A stretch of DNA of 64,000 nucleotides from Sphingobacteriales bacterium (GTDB lineage Bacteria > Bacteroidota > Bacteroidia > Chitinophagales > JADIYW01), in assembly GCA_016699615.1 (NCBI GenBank), contig CP064984.1:2390001-2454000 (forward strand), written 5' to 3'. The notes beneath the pieces were generated by a model. It made no database searches. It had not been told where the DNA came from and saw only the letters and a program-made list of their open reading frames with translations. Of the stretch, positions 1 to 9,532 are shown one piece after another (the first letter of the stretch is position 1; each line of letters starts with the position of its first letter). The translations under genes and the position numbers were made by a program.

Positions 1-1
1 T

Positions 2-1954
2 ATTACAAGAAGTGGCGTAGTAGGCTACAACTTAGATACCTTATGTATCGTTAAGACAGATACTGTAACAGGCATCAGTGATACAACAGTAGCGATTATC
101 AGTAATCTACCTAAGCGCGATACGATTAGAGATACGAATGTTATCATCACGACAGACACAGTATGTGTAGATGTAGAGTTAGGCATGAATGCCGACAGTA
201 TCTACATAGTAGACTGTGCAGGTTCGATGAACAACAGTGGTAATGTATACACAGTTATCCCAGGTACGGCATGTATCGTAGTAGATAGAAGCAATAAAGT
301 AGGCTATAACTTAGATACATTATGTGTAGTAACAGTAGATACAACGACAGGCATAACAGATACGACAGTAGTTATCATTAGTAATACACCGACACGTGAT
401 ACGATCAGAGATACGAATGTTATCTATACAACAGACACAATATGTGCTAGCATAGATAATGGTATGAGTAATATCGTAACGACGATAGTAGACTGTGCAG
501 GCGCGATGAACAACAGTGGTAATGTATACACAGCGTTAGCAGATGGCTGTATTGCTATTACAAGAAGTGGCGTAGTAGGCTACAACTTAGATACCTTATG
601 TATCGTTAAGACAGATACTGTAACAGGCATCAGTGATACAACAGTAGCGATTATCAGTAATCTACCTAAGCGCGATACGATTAGAGATACGAATGTTATC
701 ATCACGACAGATACAGTATGTGTAGATGTAGAGTTAGGCATGAATGCCGACAGTATCTACATCGTAGACTGTGCAGGCGCGATGAACAACAGTGGTAATG
801 TATACACAGTTATCCCAGGTACGACATGTATCGTAGTAGATAGAAGCAATAAAGTAGGCTATAACTTAGATACATTATGTGTAGTAACAGTAGATACAAC
901 GACAGGTATTACAGATACGACAGTAGTAATTATTAGTAATACACCGACAAGAGATACGATCAGAGATACGAATGTTATCTATACAACAGACACAATATGT
1001 GCTAGCATAGATAATGGTATGAGTAATATCGTAACGACGATAGTAGACTGTGCAGGAGCAATGAACAACAGTGGCAATGTATACACAGCATTAGCAGATG
1101 GTTGTATTGCTATTACAAGAAGTGGCGTAGTAGGTTACAACTTAGATACCTTATGTATCGTTAAGACAGATACTGTAACAGGCATCAGTGATACAACAGT
1201 AGCGATTATCAGTAATCTACCTAAGCGCGATACGATTAGAGATACGAATGTTATCATCACGACAGATACAGTATGTGTAGATGTAGAGTTAGGCATGAAT
1301 GCAGACAGTATCTACATAGTAGACTGTGCAGGTTCGATGAACAACAGTGGTAATGTATACACAGTTATCCCAGGTACGACATGTATCGTAGTAGATAGAA
1401 GCGATAAAGTAGGTTACAACTTAGATACATTATGTGTAGTAACAGTAGATACAACGACAGGTATTACAGATACGACAGTAGTAATTATTAGTAATACACC
1501 GACAAGAGATACTATCAGAGATACGAATGTTATCTATACGACAGACACAATATGTGCGAGCATAGATAATGGTATGAGTAATATCGTAACGACGATAGTA
1601 GACTGTGCAGGTGCGATGAACAACAGTGGTAATGTATACACAGCGTTAGCAGATGGTTGTATTGCGATTACAAGAAGTGGCGTAGTAGGTTACAACTTAG
1701 ATACCTTATGTATAGTTAAGACAGATACAGTAACAGGTATCAGTGATACAACAGTAGCAATTATCAGCAACTTACCGAAACGTGATACCATTAGAGATAC
1801 AAATGTTATCATCACGACAGATACAGTATGTGTAGAAGTAGAGTTAGGCATGAATGCCGACAGTATCTACATCGTAGACTGTGCAGGTTCGATGAACAAC
1901 AGTGGTAATGTATACACAGTAATACCAGGCACAAACATGTATCGTAGTAGATAG
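2..1954 (+). CDS. Giant tandem-repeat surface adhesin, segment 1 (5' end outside window, frameshift at 3' end)
   Basis: The reading frame is open from base 2, so the gene begins upstream; the Met at 185 is only an internal one. The protein consists of alternating modules A (93 aa, starts NADSIYIVDCAG) and B (92 aa, starts SNIVTTIVDCAG). Each has four cysteines in fixed places (DCAG, TTC or DGC, TLC, TIC or TVC) and ends in an RDTIRDT linker. The pattern GYNLDTLC..D..TG..DTT..II resembles the better preserved Ig-like module later in the same gene, so I infer a beta-sandwich stalk. Frame is lost at 1933-1935, where this copy has AAA and the other copies have AA; segments 1936-3083 and 3090-5660 continue the same gene. 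An SprB-like, T9SS-exported adhesin is the likeliest role, given the C-terminal domain and the PorP/SprF gene downstream. Confidence 0.8.
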   Translation: MTRSGVVGYNLDTLCIVKTDTVTGISDTTVAIISNLPKRDTIRDTNVIITTDTVCVDVELGMNADSIYIVDCAGSMNNSGNVYTVIPGTACIVVDRSNKVGYNLDTLCVVTVDTTTGITDTTVVIISNTPTRDTIRDTNVIYTTDTICASIDNGMSNIVTTIVDCAGAMNNSGNVYTALADGCIAITRSGVVGYNLDTLCIVKTDTVTGISDTTVAIISNLPKRDTIRDTNVIITTDTVCVDVELGMNADSIYIVDCAGAMNNSGNVYTVIPGTTCIVVDRSNKVGYNLDTLCVVTVDTTTGITDTTVVIISNTPTRDTIRDTNVIYTTDTICASIDNGMSNIVTTIVDCAGAMNNSGNVYTALADGCIAITRSGVVGYNLDTLCIVKTDTVTGISDTTVAIISNLPKRDTIRDTNVIITTDTVCVDVELGMNADSIYIVDCAGSMNNSGNVYTVIPGTTCIVVDRSDKVGYNLDTLCVVTVDTTTGITDTTVVIISNTPTRDTIRDTNVIYTTDTICASIDNGMSNIVTTIVDCAGAMNNSGNVYTALADGCIAITRSGVVGYNLDTLCIVKTDTVTGISDTTVAIISNLPKRDTIRDTNVIITTDTVCVEVELGMNADSIYIVDCAGSMNNSGNVYTVIPGTNMYRSR

Positions 1955-3083
1955 AAGCAATAAAGTAGGCTATAACTTAGATACATTATGTGTAGTAACA
2001 GTAGATACAACGACAGGTATTACAGATACGACAGTAGTAATTATTAGTAATACACCGACAAGAGATACGATCAGAGATACGAATGTTATCTATACAACAG
2101 ACACAATATGTGCTAGTATAGATAATGGTATGAGTAATATCAGAACAACGATAGTAGACTGTGCAGGAGCGATGAACAATAGTGGCAATGTATATACAGC
2201 GTTAACAGATGGTTGTATTGCGATTACAAGAAGTGGCGTAGTAGGTTACAACTTAGATACCTTATGTATCGTTAAGACAGATACTGTAACAGGCATCAGT
2301 GATACAACAGTAGCGATTATCAGTAATCTACCTAAGCGCGATACGATTAGAGATACGAATGTTATCATCACGACAGATACAGTATGTGTAGAAGTAGAGT
2401 TAGGCATGAATGCCGACAGTATCTACATCGTAGACTGTGCAGGTTCGATGAACAACAGTGGCAATGTATACACAGTAATACCAGGCACAACATGTATCGT
2501 AGTAGATAGAAGCAATAAAGTAGGCTATAACTTAGATACATTATGTGTAGTAACAGTAGATACAACGACAGGTATTACAGATACGACAGTAGTAATTATT
2601 AGTAATACACCGACAAGAGATACGATCAGAGATACGAATGTTATCTATACAACAGACACAATATGTGCTAGCATAGATAATGGTATGAGTAATATCGTAA
2701 CGACGATAGTAGACTGTGCAGGCGCAATGAACAACAGTGGCAATGTATACACAGCATTAGCAGATGGTTGTATTGCTATTACAAGAAGTGGCGTAGTAGG
2801 TTACAACTTAGATACCTTATGTATCGTTAAGACAGATACTGTAACAGGCATCAGTGATACAACAGTAGCGATTATCAGTAATCTACCTAAGCGCGATACG
2901 ATTAGAGATACGAATGTTATCATCACGACAGATACAGTATGTGTAGATGTAGAGTTAGGCATGAATGCCGACAGTATCTACATCGTAGAGGGTGCAGGTT
3001 CGATGGACAACAGTGGTAATGTAGACACAGTAGGACCAGGCACAACGTGTATGGTAGTAGAGAGAAGCAGGAAAGTAGGCTAG
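1936..3083 (+). CDS. Giant tandem-repeat surface adhesin, segment 2 (between frameshift and nonsense codons)
   Basis: This continues the A/B module array in the +1 frame after the 1-bp insertion at 1933-1935. The first in-frame Met is at 2130, but codons before it already encode normal module A, so 2130 is not a real start. The segment ends at TAG 3081-3083, where other copies have TAT (Tyr); a second stop, TGA at 3087-3089, replaces TTA (Leu). Both stops are T-to-G changes inside a patch (2990-3117) where every difference from the neighbouring copy is to G. I therefore treat the interruption as probably artefactual. It is not an independent protein. Confidence 0.7.
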
Positions 3084-3089
3084 AACTGA

Positions 3090-5660
3090 GATACATTATG
3101 TGTAGTAACAGTAGATGCAACGACAGGTATTACAGATACAACAGTAGTAATCATTAGTAATACACCAAGCAGAGATACGATCAGAGATACGAATGTTATC
3201 TATACAACAGACACAATATGTGCGAGCATAGATAATGGTATGAGTAATATAGTAACGACGATAGTAGACTGTGCAGGTTCGATGAACAACAGTGGCAATG
3301 TATACACAGCATTAGAAGATGGCTGTATTGCGATTACAAGAAGTGGCGTAGTAGGCTACAACTTAGATACCTTATGTATCGTTAAGACAGATACAACGAC
3401 AGGCATCAGTGATACAACAGTAGCGATTATCTCTAACTTACCAAACTGTAAAGATATCATTAGAGATACAGTATTACCATGTAGAGGAGAAGAGGAAGTA
3501 GCTTATTGTTTACCATTAGATATGAAAACATTACAACAATACCATATTTACATAGATGGTACAAAACAAGCAATGGCATTTAGTTCATTAAGTGGTTGTG
3601 GTGAAGAGGAAGTAGCTGGTGGTTATAGCTTTAATGCTAATCAATACCTAGATGGTGTAGGGCATATATTAGAGCGTTGGGGTATAGATAGTAATAGAAC
3701 TTTATCACCAAATATCAGCTTTACAACATTAGAAGAGTTAGTAGTGTATATGAATAGTGTAGATGCTCAAGGCATGTGGTATGCAGAAGATATGATAATC
3801 AAAGCAGGTAATCCAAGCAGATTGTATAATACAGGAATAGGACTACAAATCTTTGCATTAGATCCAAGAGTTGGAACATTCATAAATGAATACAATAGCT
3901 ATGTTACCTATACAGGAAGTAAATTAATGCTTGATAGAGGTTGTCATATGGTTGTGTTAGAAGATACAATAACAGGCTGTGTAGACAGTGCTCTAATTTG
4001 TGTAGAATGTGTAGAATGTGATAGCATAATAGAAGAGACTTATGTTGAAGTGCCTTGTGTAAATGGAGAAGGTCAATACTGTTTACCAATTGCATTTGTA
4101 GATTTAACAAACTACAATGTTTATATTGATGAGACAAGATTGAATACATTTGATATGAGTGGCTGTGATTATGATACAACAGCAGGGTATGACTTCAGTA
4201 CACATATCTTATCAGGAGGTTATAACAATGGTGTATTACACAGATTAGATAGTGTTAGAATAAATGGAGTAAAATATGGTGCATTTAGCTATACATCTTA
4301 CACTGAGTTAGTAGCTTACTTAAATAGCATAGATCCATTAGGAGCATGGGTAGTAGATGGAGATAGAGTAGCAGGTGGTCGCCGAGGAGGCATATATGGC
4401 GATATGCGTATCTTAAGTACAAATACAGGTGTAAGACATACGGTAGGATACAATATCAATGAATTACCTAAAGGTAGTGAGGTTATCATTCCATCAGGCT
4501 GTCATTGGGTAGTAGTAGAGGGCAAGGAGAGTGGCTGTAGAGATAGTGTTCGAGTATGTGTAGTAGGCTGTACAGTTAAAGATACGATCAGAGACACGAC
4601 ATGTTATAACTGTCCAGTACCAGTATGTGTAGACACAACAGAGTTACCAGGTACAGTAATTAGTATTACAACATGTGATACGGATAACAAAGTAACGATA
4701 GATGGCTTGAATCCATGTATAACATACACACCATCAAAAGGACAAACAGGTAATGATACGACATGTATAGTAGTATGTGATGACAAAGGCTACTGCGATA
4801 CAACGATTATCATCATTACTGTAGAGACACCAAGAGACACGATAAGAGATAGCTTACCAGTGAATAGCGTAGATAGTATTTGTGATTTCTTACAACCACG
4901 AGGAACAGACATCACAGTAACGAGCTGTGCAGGTCAGACCTCAGGAACAGGAAATTACATCACATGGACTATCAACGAGCAAGGTTGCTTAGTATACACA
5001 GCAGGTAAAGTAAAAGGTACAGATACCTTATGTATTATGAGCTGCATTACAGGCACAGATACATGTATAGAGACTACAGTTTATGTAACCGTAACAGGTA
5101 TACCACCGATAGCAATTAATAATGACACAACAACGAAAGTTAATGTACCAGTAGTTATAAATGTTATAGGCAATGATATCCAGACAGACAGTGATCCATT
5201 ACAATTATGTGATGATGCTATAGTTACATACCCAGTAAATGGAACATTAAGTAATATCAATACACCATCAGGAAATGTGACTTATACACCAAATACAGAC
5301 TTTACAGGAGTAGACAGCTTCCAATATGTGATATGTGATCCAGATGGTAATGATACAGCATGGGCATATGTAAGAATAGTAAGAGAAAATGAGTGTGAGT
5401 TGTATGATGCTTTCTCACCGAATGGCGATGGAGTAAATGATTACTATACGATACCATGTCCAAGTTCAAGTGCGATAGTATTCTGTGTGTACAACAGATG
5501 GGGCATAGAGGTTTACAGAAATGAGGATTACCGAGGCGAGTGGGATGGTAGATACAAAGGTGCACCACTTCCAGATGGTACATACTACTATGTTATCAAG
5601 TATATAAACAGTGCAGGAGATGATATTAATAAAGCAGGGTTTATCGTTATACATAGATAA
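3090..5660 (+). CDS. Giant adhesin, segment 3, C-terminal part with gliding-motility-type (CHU_C) domain
   Basis: First internal Met is at 3240; the frame is open from 3090. Order of parts: the last A and B modules (to about 3465); two divergent copies of a Cys-rich module of about 180 aa (about 3480-4020 and 4060-4570; shared YCLP, YIDxT, SGC, GYxF, ELVxYxNSxD, GCHxVVxE); an Ig-like module (CITYTPSKG, CIVVCDDKGYCDTT); a related module with DTLCIMSC; a cadherin/Big-like domain (AINNDTTTKVNV, GNVTYTPNTDFTGVDSF); and a terminal CHU_C domain (AFSPNGDGVND, VYNRWGIEVYR, LPDGTYYYVIKY). That terminal domain is typical of proteins exported by T9SS in Bacteroidota. The gene lies 118 bp upstream of a PorP/SprF gene, as sprB does relative to sprF in Flavobacterium. 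Base composition is visibly richer in G+C than the rest of the window. Confidence 0.88.
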   Translation, partial: DTLCVVTVDATTGITDTTVVIISNTPSRDTIRDTNVIYTTDTICASIDNGMSNIVTTIVDCAGSMNNSGNVYTALEDGCIAITRSGVVGYNLDTLCIVKTDTTTGISDTTVAIISNLPNCKDIIRDTVLPCRGEEEVAYCLPLDMKTLQQYHIYIDGTKQAMAFSSLSGCGEEEVAGGYSFNANQYLDGVGHILERWGIDSNRTLSPNISFTTLEELVVYMNSVDAQGMWYAEDMIIKAGNPSRLYNTGIGLQIFALDPRVGTFINEYNSYVTYTGSKLMLDRGCHMVVLEDTITGCVDSALICVECVECDSIIEETYVEVPCVNGEGQYCLPIAFVDLTNYNVYIDETRLNTFDMSGCDYDTTAGYDFSTHILSGGYNNGVLHRLDSVRINGVKYGAFSYTSYTELVAYLNSIDPLGAWVVDGDRVAGGRRGGIYGDMRILSTNTGVRHTVGYNINELPKGSEVIIPSGCHWVVVEGKESGCRDSVRVCVVGCTVKDTIRDTTCYNCPVPVCVDTTELPGTVISITTCDTDNKVTIDGLNPCITYTPSKGQTGNDTTCIVVCDDKGYCDTTIIIITVETPRDTIRDSLPVNSVDSICDFLQPRGTDITVTSCAGQTSGTGNYITWTINEQGCLVYTAGKVKGTDTLCIMSCITGTDTCIETTVYVTVTGIPPIAINNDTTTKVNVPVVINVIGNDIQTDSDPLQLCDDAIVTYPVNGTLSNINTPSGNVTYTPNTDFTGVDSFQYVICDPDGNDTAWAYVRIVRENECELYDAFSPNGDGVNDYYTIPCPSSSAIVFCVYNRWGIEVYRNEDYRGEWDGRYKGAPLPDGTYYYVIKYINSAGDDINKAGFIVIHR

Positions 5661-5671
5661 GATGATATAAA

Positions 5672-5709
5672 GAGATGGTGGTAGTCAAACATTGCTACCA
5701 CCTTATCTC
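5672..5709 (+). other. Intergenic stem-loop after the adhesin gene
   Basis: GGTGGTAG (5677-5684) pairs perfectly with CTACCACC (5695-5702) over a 10-nt loop. The stem can extend through GAGAT/ATCTC after a 2-nt bulge. No T tract follows on this strand, so it is not a standard terminator. It could stabilise or process the adhesin-PorP transcript. Confidence 0.5.
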
Positions 5710-5778
5710 CGAAAAGGAATAAAAAGGTAAACACAGATTCAGCTCAAAAAAGATAAATAAAAAGCAAAAGTAAAAATC

Positions 5779-6783
5779 ATGATAAGATTAAATCAAATGA
5801 GGATAACAGTTGTAGCGATGTTGTTATTAATGACATCGATGCTGTATGGCCAACAGGAGCCTCAGTACACCCAATACATGTACAATAAGTTGCCTATGAA
5901 TGCTGGTTACACAGGCTCACGCGAGGTATTAAGTATCCGCGCCTTGTATCGCAATCAGTGGGCAGGCATCAAGGGTGCACCACAGACAGCGACGTTTGCC
6001 ATTCATAGTCCATTGAAGAAGGAATCCTCAGCGATAGGTTTCTATTTAGTCAATGACAGACTAGGCGTTACAAACCAGACATGGTTTGATGCTAGCTATG
6101 CCTATAGAGTAAACTTAGGCAAAGGCGTTAAGTTGAGTTTAGGAATAAATGCAGGTATATTGTGGTACAAGAGTAATCTAACAGACTTAAACATAGAAAA
6201 TCAACAGGATGTAGTTTTTCAGCAGAATGTAAGTAGAATACTACCAGATGTAGGCGCAGGTTTATATTTATACCATAAATATTGGTATTTTGGAGCAAGT
6301 GTACCAAACTTTATCAAAGGCGATTTACACAATAAGGATGTTATCAAAGCTTATGCTAATGATAATACAGGGAGTTTTCTAAGTGCACACCGTACACCAC
6401 ATTTTATTACCATGGCAGGAGGCGTAATACCAGCAGGCAAGGTATTAAAAATACGTCCACAGATGATGTACAGATATATAGCCAGTGCGGAGCAGAAGAT
6501 ACCCCATACCTTAGATTTTAACTTGAGTTTATTGATTTATGATAGAGTGAATATAGGCGGAAGCTACAGAACATCATTCCACAATAAGAAGACAGGCTTA
6601 ACGAACAGTGATAGCTTTGATGCTTTATTAGAAGTATGGCCAACGAAGCAGTTATTGATAGGATTTGCGTATGATTATACACTAACGAAATTAGGAGATT
6701 ACAACAAAGGAAGCTATGAGGTTATCTTAGGCTATGATTTTAATTTTGAGAAGAAACGAGTAATAACGCCGAGATATTTTTAA
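5779..6783 (+). CDS. PorP/SprF family type IX secretion system outer-membrane protein
   Basis: A 334-aa protein with an N-terminal signal peptide (hydrophobic residues about 10-22, ending YGQ) followed by the family hallmark QEPQYTQYMYNKLPMNAGYTGS. The NQWAGIKGAP segment and repeated amphipathic strands are typical of PorP/SprF, which are beta-barrels. Family members work with T9SS-exported adhesins: SprF is needed for SprB to reach the surface in F. johnsoniae. The position right after the CHU_C adhesin suggests it serves that adhesin; the pairing is inferred from order. An OmpA-type gene follows after 54 bp. The symbol is left blank because there are many paralogues per genome. Confidence 0.9.
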   Translation: MIRLNQMRITVVAMLLLMTSMLYGQQEPQYTQYMYNKLPMNAGYTGSREVLSIRALYRNQWAGIKGAPQTATFAIHSPLKKESSAIGFYLVNDRLGVTNQTWFDASYAYRVNLGKGVKLSLGINAGILWYKSNLTDLNIENQQDVVFQQNVSRILPDVGAGLYLYHKYWYFGASVPNFIKGDLHNKDVIKAYANDNTGSFLSAHRTPHFITMAGGVIPAGKVLKIRPQMMYRYIASAEQKIPHTLDFNLSLLIYDRVNIGGSYRTSFHNKKTGLTNSDSFDALLEVWPTKQLLIGFAYDYTLTKLGDYNKGSYEVILGYDFNFEKKRVITPRYF

Positions 6784-6837
6784 AAGAAGAAGAAGAAAAA
6801 CAATAAAACTTACCCAAGCAAGGAAAAAGTAAAATAT

Positions 6838-9377
6838 ATGAATACAATCAAACAGCTTAAACGTCAGATATTGCTAGTGCTATTACTAATGGTTATAGGA
6901 GTTTCTAGTATAGACGCACAGGTTATCGAAGGAGGCACATCAGGAGCAGGTACCACAGTAGGAGGTATAGGCAAAGCCCAGAAGTTGTATAATGATTTAG
7001 CTTACTATGAAGCGATACCATTATATGAGAGTTATCTAAAGAAGCACGATAGCACAAGAGCGATGTGTGAGCTAGGCGATTGCTACCGATTAACCTCAAA
7101 CTTTGAGCGTGCAGAATATTGGTATGGCAAGGCAGTAGAGAAAGGCGATGTAGAACCGGAGTATAAGTTATACTATGCAAAGATGTTGCAGGCGAATGAG
7201 AAATACGAAGAAAGCAAAATGGTATGCTACCTACAAACAGAGTGTTCCAGAAGACAAGAGAGCAGGCAATCAGTTAAAAGCGAGTGCAGATTATGGACAG
7301 TACTTATTAACGAGAGATAGATATCAGATAAAGAATTTAAGTTTTAATACTTCGGGTTATGATTTTGCACCCATGTGGTTTGAGAAAGGACTAGTCTATT
7401 CTAGTTCTCGAGACAGTTCAAAGGCAATAGGAAGAGAACACACATGGACAGGCACACAGTTTTTTGATATGTATTATGTAGAAGGCGAGAAGACGACCTT
7501 TGGCAAGCCAAAACAGATGAAAGCAGATGCATCGACAAAATACCACGAAGCAGCAGCTACCTTTACCCCAGACAATAAGAAAGTATATTTTACGAGAAAC
7601 AATTATTATCATGGTAAGGCAAAGACGAGTGATGATAAGATAATCAAATTAAAGATATTTGAGTCAGATGTAGAAGGTACGACATGGAAGAATGACAAAC
7701 CATTCCAATACAACAATGATGAATATAGTGTAGGACATCCAGCACTTACACCAGATGGTAATACGATGTATTTTATTAGCGATATGCCAGGTGGCTATGG
7801 AGGCACAGATGTTTATATTACAAAGAAAGAAGGCGAAAGCTGGAGCACACCCAAGAACTTAGGCGAGCAGATCAATACAGAAGGCATGGAGATGTTCCCG
7901 TATGTATCTGAAGATGGTGTACTATATTTTGCTAGTGATGGACATGGTGGCTTAGGCGGATTGGATATCTTTAGAGTAAAGCCAGATGCTAAGACAAATC
8001 AATATGGTAAGATCAGAAATATAGGCGCACCAATCAATAGTAGTTATGATGATTTTAGCTTAGTATATGGACAAGACAAGTCAGTAGGTTATTTTACCTC
8101 AAACAGACCAGAAGGGCAAGGCTTAGATGATATCTATAGTTTTGAGGATGATGGTATTTACTTAGAAGGAATTGTAGTAGATGCAAAGACAGGCGAGCCG
8201 ATATGCAACAGTAAAGTTATAATGAAGGCAAAGCTGACACAGAGTGAAGAAGGAAGAATGGAAACGGAGTGTGATGGCGAGTTTGAGTTTGGCGTAGTAA
8301 GAAACATGGATTATTGTTTTGTTGCGAGCGCAGAAGGATATAGTAGCAATGACAAAGTATGTGCTACGACAAAAGGTGTAAAAGCAGGCGAGACGGTATA
8401 TGTAAAAATACCATTAGATAAAGGACAAGAGTATGCTATGAGTGTACAGGTCTTGGGCAAGAGCTTAAAATCATTACAAAATAAGAGTATAGATAGCAAG
8501 AGTCCAACATCACCGAAGAGTATAGACAGCAAGAATATAGAAAACAAAGATATAGAGAATAAGAGCATAGATAGCAAAAAGTCCAACATCACCAAAGAGT
8601 ATAGACAGCAAAAGTCCAGAAGACTTAAAGCCACTAGCAGGAGCAAAGATACTATTGTCTAGCAAGTGTGAAGGCTGGACCAAAGCGTTGGTAGCAGATG
8701 AGAATGGTAAGATATGCGAGATAGTAAGATGTGATTGTGATTATATCATAGTTGCCAATGCACAAGGCTATTTGCCAGGCTATACAGAAGTTATCAAAGA
8801 TGATGGCGATTGTAAGATAGACAGAAAGTGTGGAGTAAATCCAAGAGAAGAAGAAGTAATCTTAGATCCAATACCAGGCATGCCAGATGGCTATGTCTAT
8901 GATCCAGAGACAGGTAAGTGGGTAGATCCAAAGACAGGCGATCAGATGGATGCGCCAAGTATAGAATTGAGAGACATTTACTATGACTTTGATAAATGGT
9001 ACATAAGAGAGGAGAGTGAGCGAGACTTGAATAAGTTATTAGGTTTCTTGCAAGAGAATCCAGAAGCAATAGTTGAGATAGGCTCACACACAGATGCGAG
9101 AGCGCCGTATGATTACAATATCAAGTTATCACAACGCAGAGCACAAAGTGTAGTAGATTGGTTGATAGCGAGAGGCATTAGTAGAAATAGATTAAAACCA
9201 AAAGGATATGGCGAGACAAAGCCAGTGAATGGCTGTACAGATGGAGTAGTATGTACGGAGTATGAACACCAGAGAAACAGAAGAACAGAGTTTAAGGTCA
9301 TAGGTGGTAAATTTGATATTAGCTCACTACAAAGATTTGATATGCAAGTGGATCCGTGTAAACAATGTCCATTCTAA
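6838..9377 (+). CDS. OmpA family protein with TPR and PD40/WD40-like repeats (two 1-bp frameshifts)
   Basis: Restored length is about 845 aa. Parts in order: signal peptide (about 1-27, GVSSIDAQ); TPR-like region (QKLYNDLAYYEAIPLYE, CELGDCYRLTSNFERAEYWY); PD40 beta-propeller repeats (YFTRNNYYHG, HPALTPDGNTMYFISDMPGG, YFASDGHGGLGGLDIFR, GYFTSNRPEGQGLDDIY); a carboxypeptidase-regulatory-like fold (IVVDAKTGEPICNSKV); a low-complexity SIDSK linker; and a C-terminal OmpA peptidoglycan-binding domain (DIYYDFDKW, EIGSHTDARAPYDYN, LSQRRAQSVVDWL). The frame shifts at 7216-7219 (AAAA for AAA) and 8576-8580 (one A too many; the sister linker repeat shows the correct frame). This architecture is common in T9SS loci, anchoring the machinery to peptidoglycan. 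It forms the third gene of the adhesin-PorP-OmpA unit. Confidence 0.9.
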
Positions 9378-9415
9378 GAAGGAAGAGACACAAACACAAA
9401 ATAAGATAAACAAGC

Positions 9416-9449
9416 ATACAGCGTCCAACACCAGGACGCTGTATCTTTT
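9416..9449 (+). terminator. Rho-independent terminator of the adhesin-PorP-OmpA unit
   Basis: ATACAGCGTCC (9416-9426) pairs over 11 bp with GGACGCTGTAT (9434-9444) across a 7-nt loop, followed by CTTTTAAAT. It lies 39 bp after the OmpA stop codon. Confidence 0.85.
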
Positions 9450-9506
9450 AAATATTAAAAAATCAATACCTATGTGAATTCAATATGAATTCAAATCATT
9501 TATTTC

Positions 9507-9514
9507 TATATTTG
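9507..9514 (+). promoter_or_regulatory. Putative -7 promoter element for ilvB
   Basis: TATATTTG matches the Bacteroidota -7 consensus TAnnTTTG and ends 18 nt before the ilvB ATG. The -33 element is not convincing. Just upstream, GAATTCAATAT is followed by a second GAATTCAA, a short direct repeat. Confidence 0.55.
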
Positions 9515-9532
9515 TGTAAATAGTTAAAATAA

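Larger units (their letters stand above)
1..3465 (+). repeat. 555-bp tandem repeat array (about six copies) encoding paired A+B modules
   Basis: The module A start (ATGAATGC) recurs at 185, 740, 1295, 1850, 2406 and 2961. Spacings are 555, 555, 555, 556 and 555; the 556 step marks a 1-bp insertion. Module B starts 279 bp into each unit. Copies are nearly identical at the DNA level outside 2990-3117, which implies recent expansion or gene conversion and makes copy number unreliable in an assembly. The array continues upstream of the window and ends where the Cys-rich modules begin. Confidence 0.95.

Noticed and set aside
2990..3117. Diversity-generating retroelement variable region (clustered substitutions in one repeat of a surface protein)
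   Set aside because: DGR mutagenesis changes adenines to any base. Here T, A and C all change to G only, and no reverse transcriptase or template repeat is seen in the window.
2368..3120. Minus-strand Leu/Tyr/Cys-rich ORFs of 65 aa
   Set aside because: They recur every 555 bp as antisense shadows of the repeat; composition is that of a complement, without start signals.
1..3465. CRISPR array, because of regular repeats
   Set aside because: The period is 555 bp, the repeats are coding and continuous without spacers, and no cas gene is present.
9378..9532. TPP riboswitch or leader attenuator before ilvB-thiH
   Set aside because: The gap contains the upstream terminator and a -7 element only 18 nt from the start codon; there is no room for a riboswitch.
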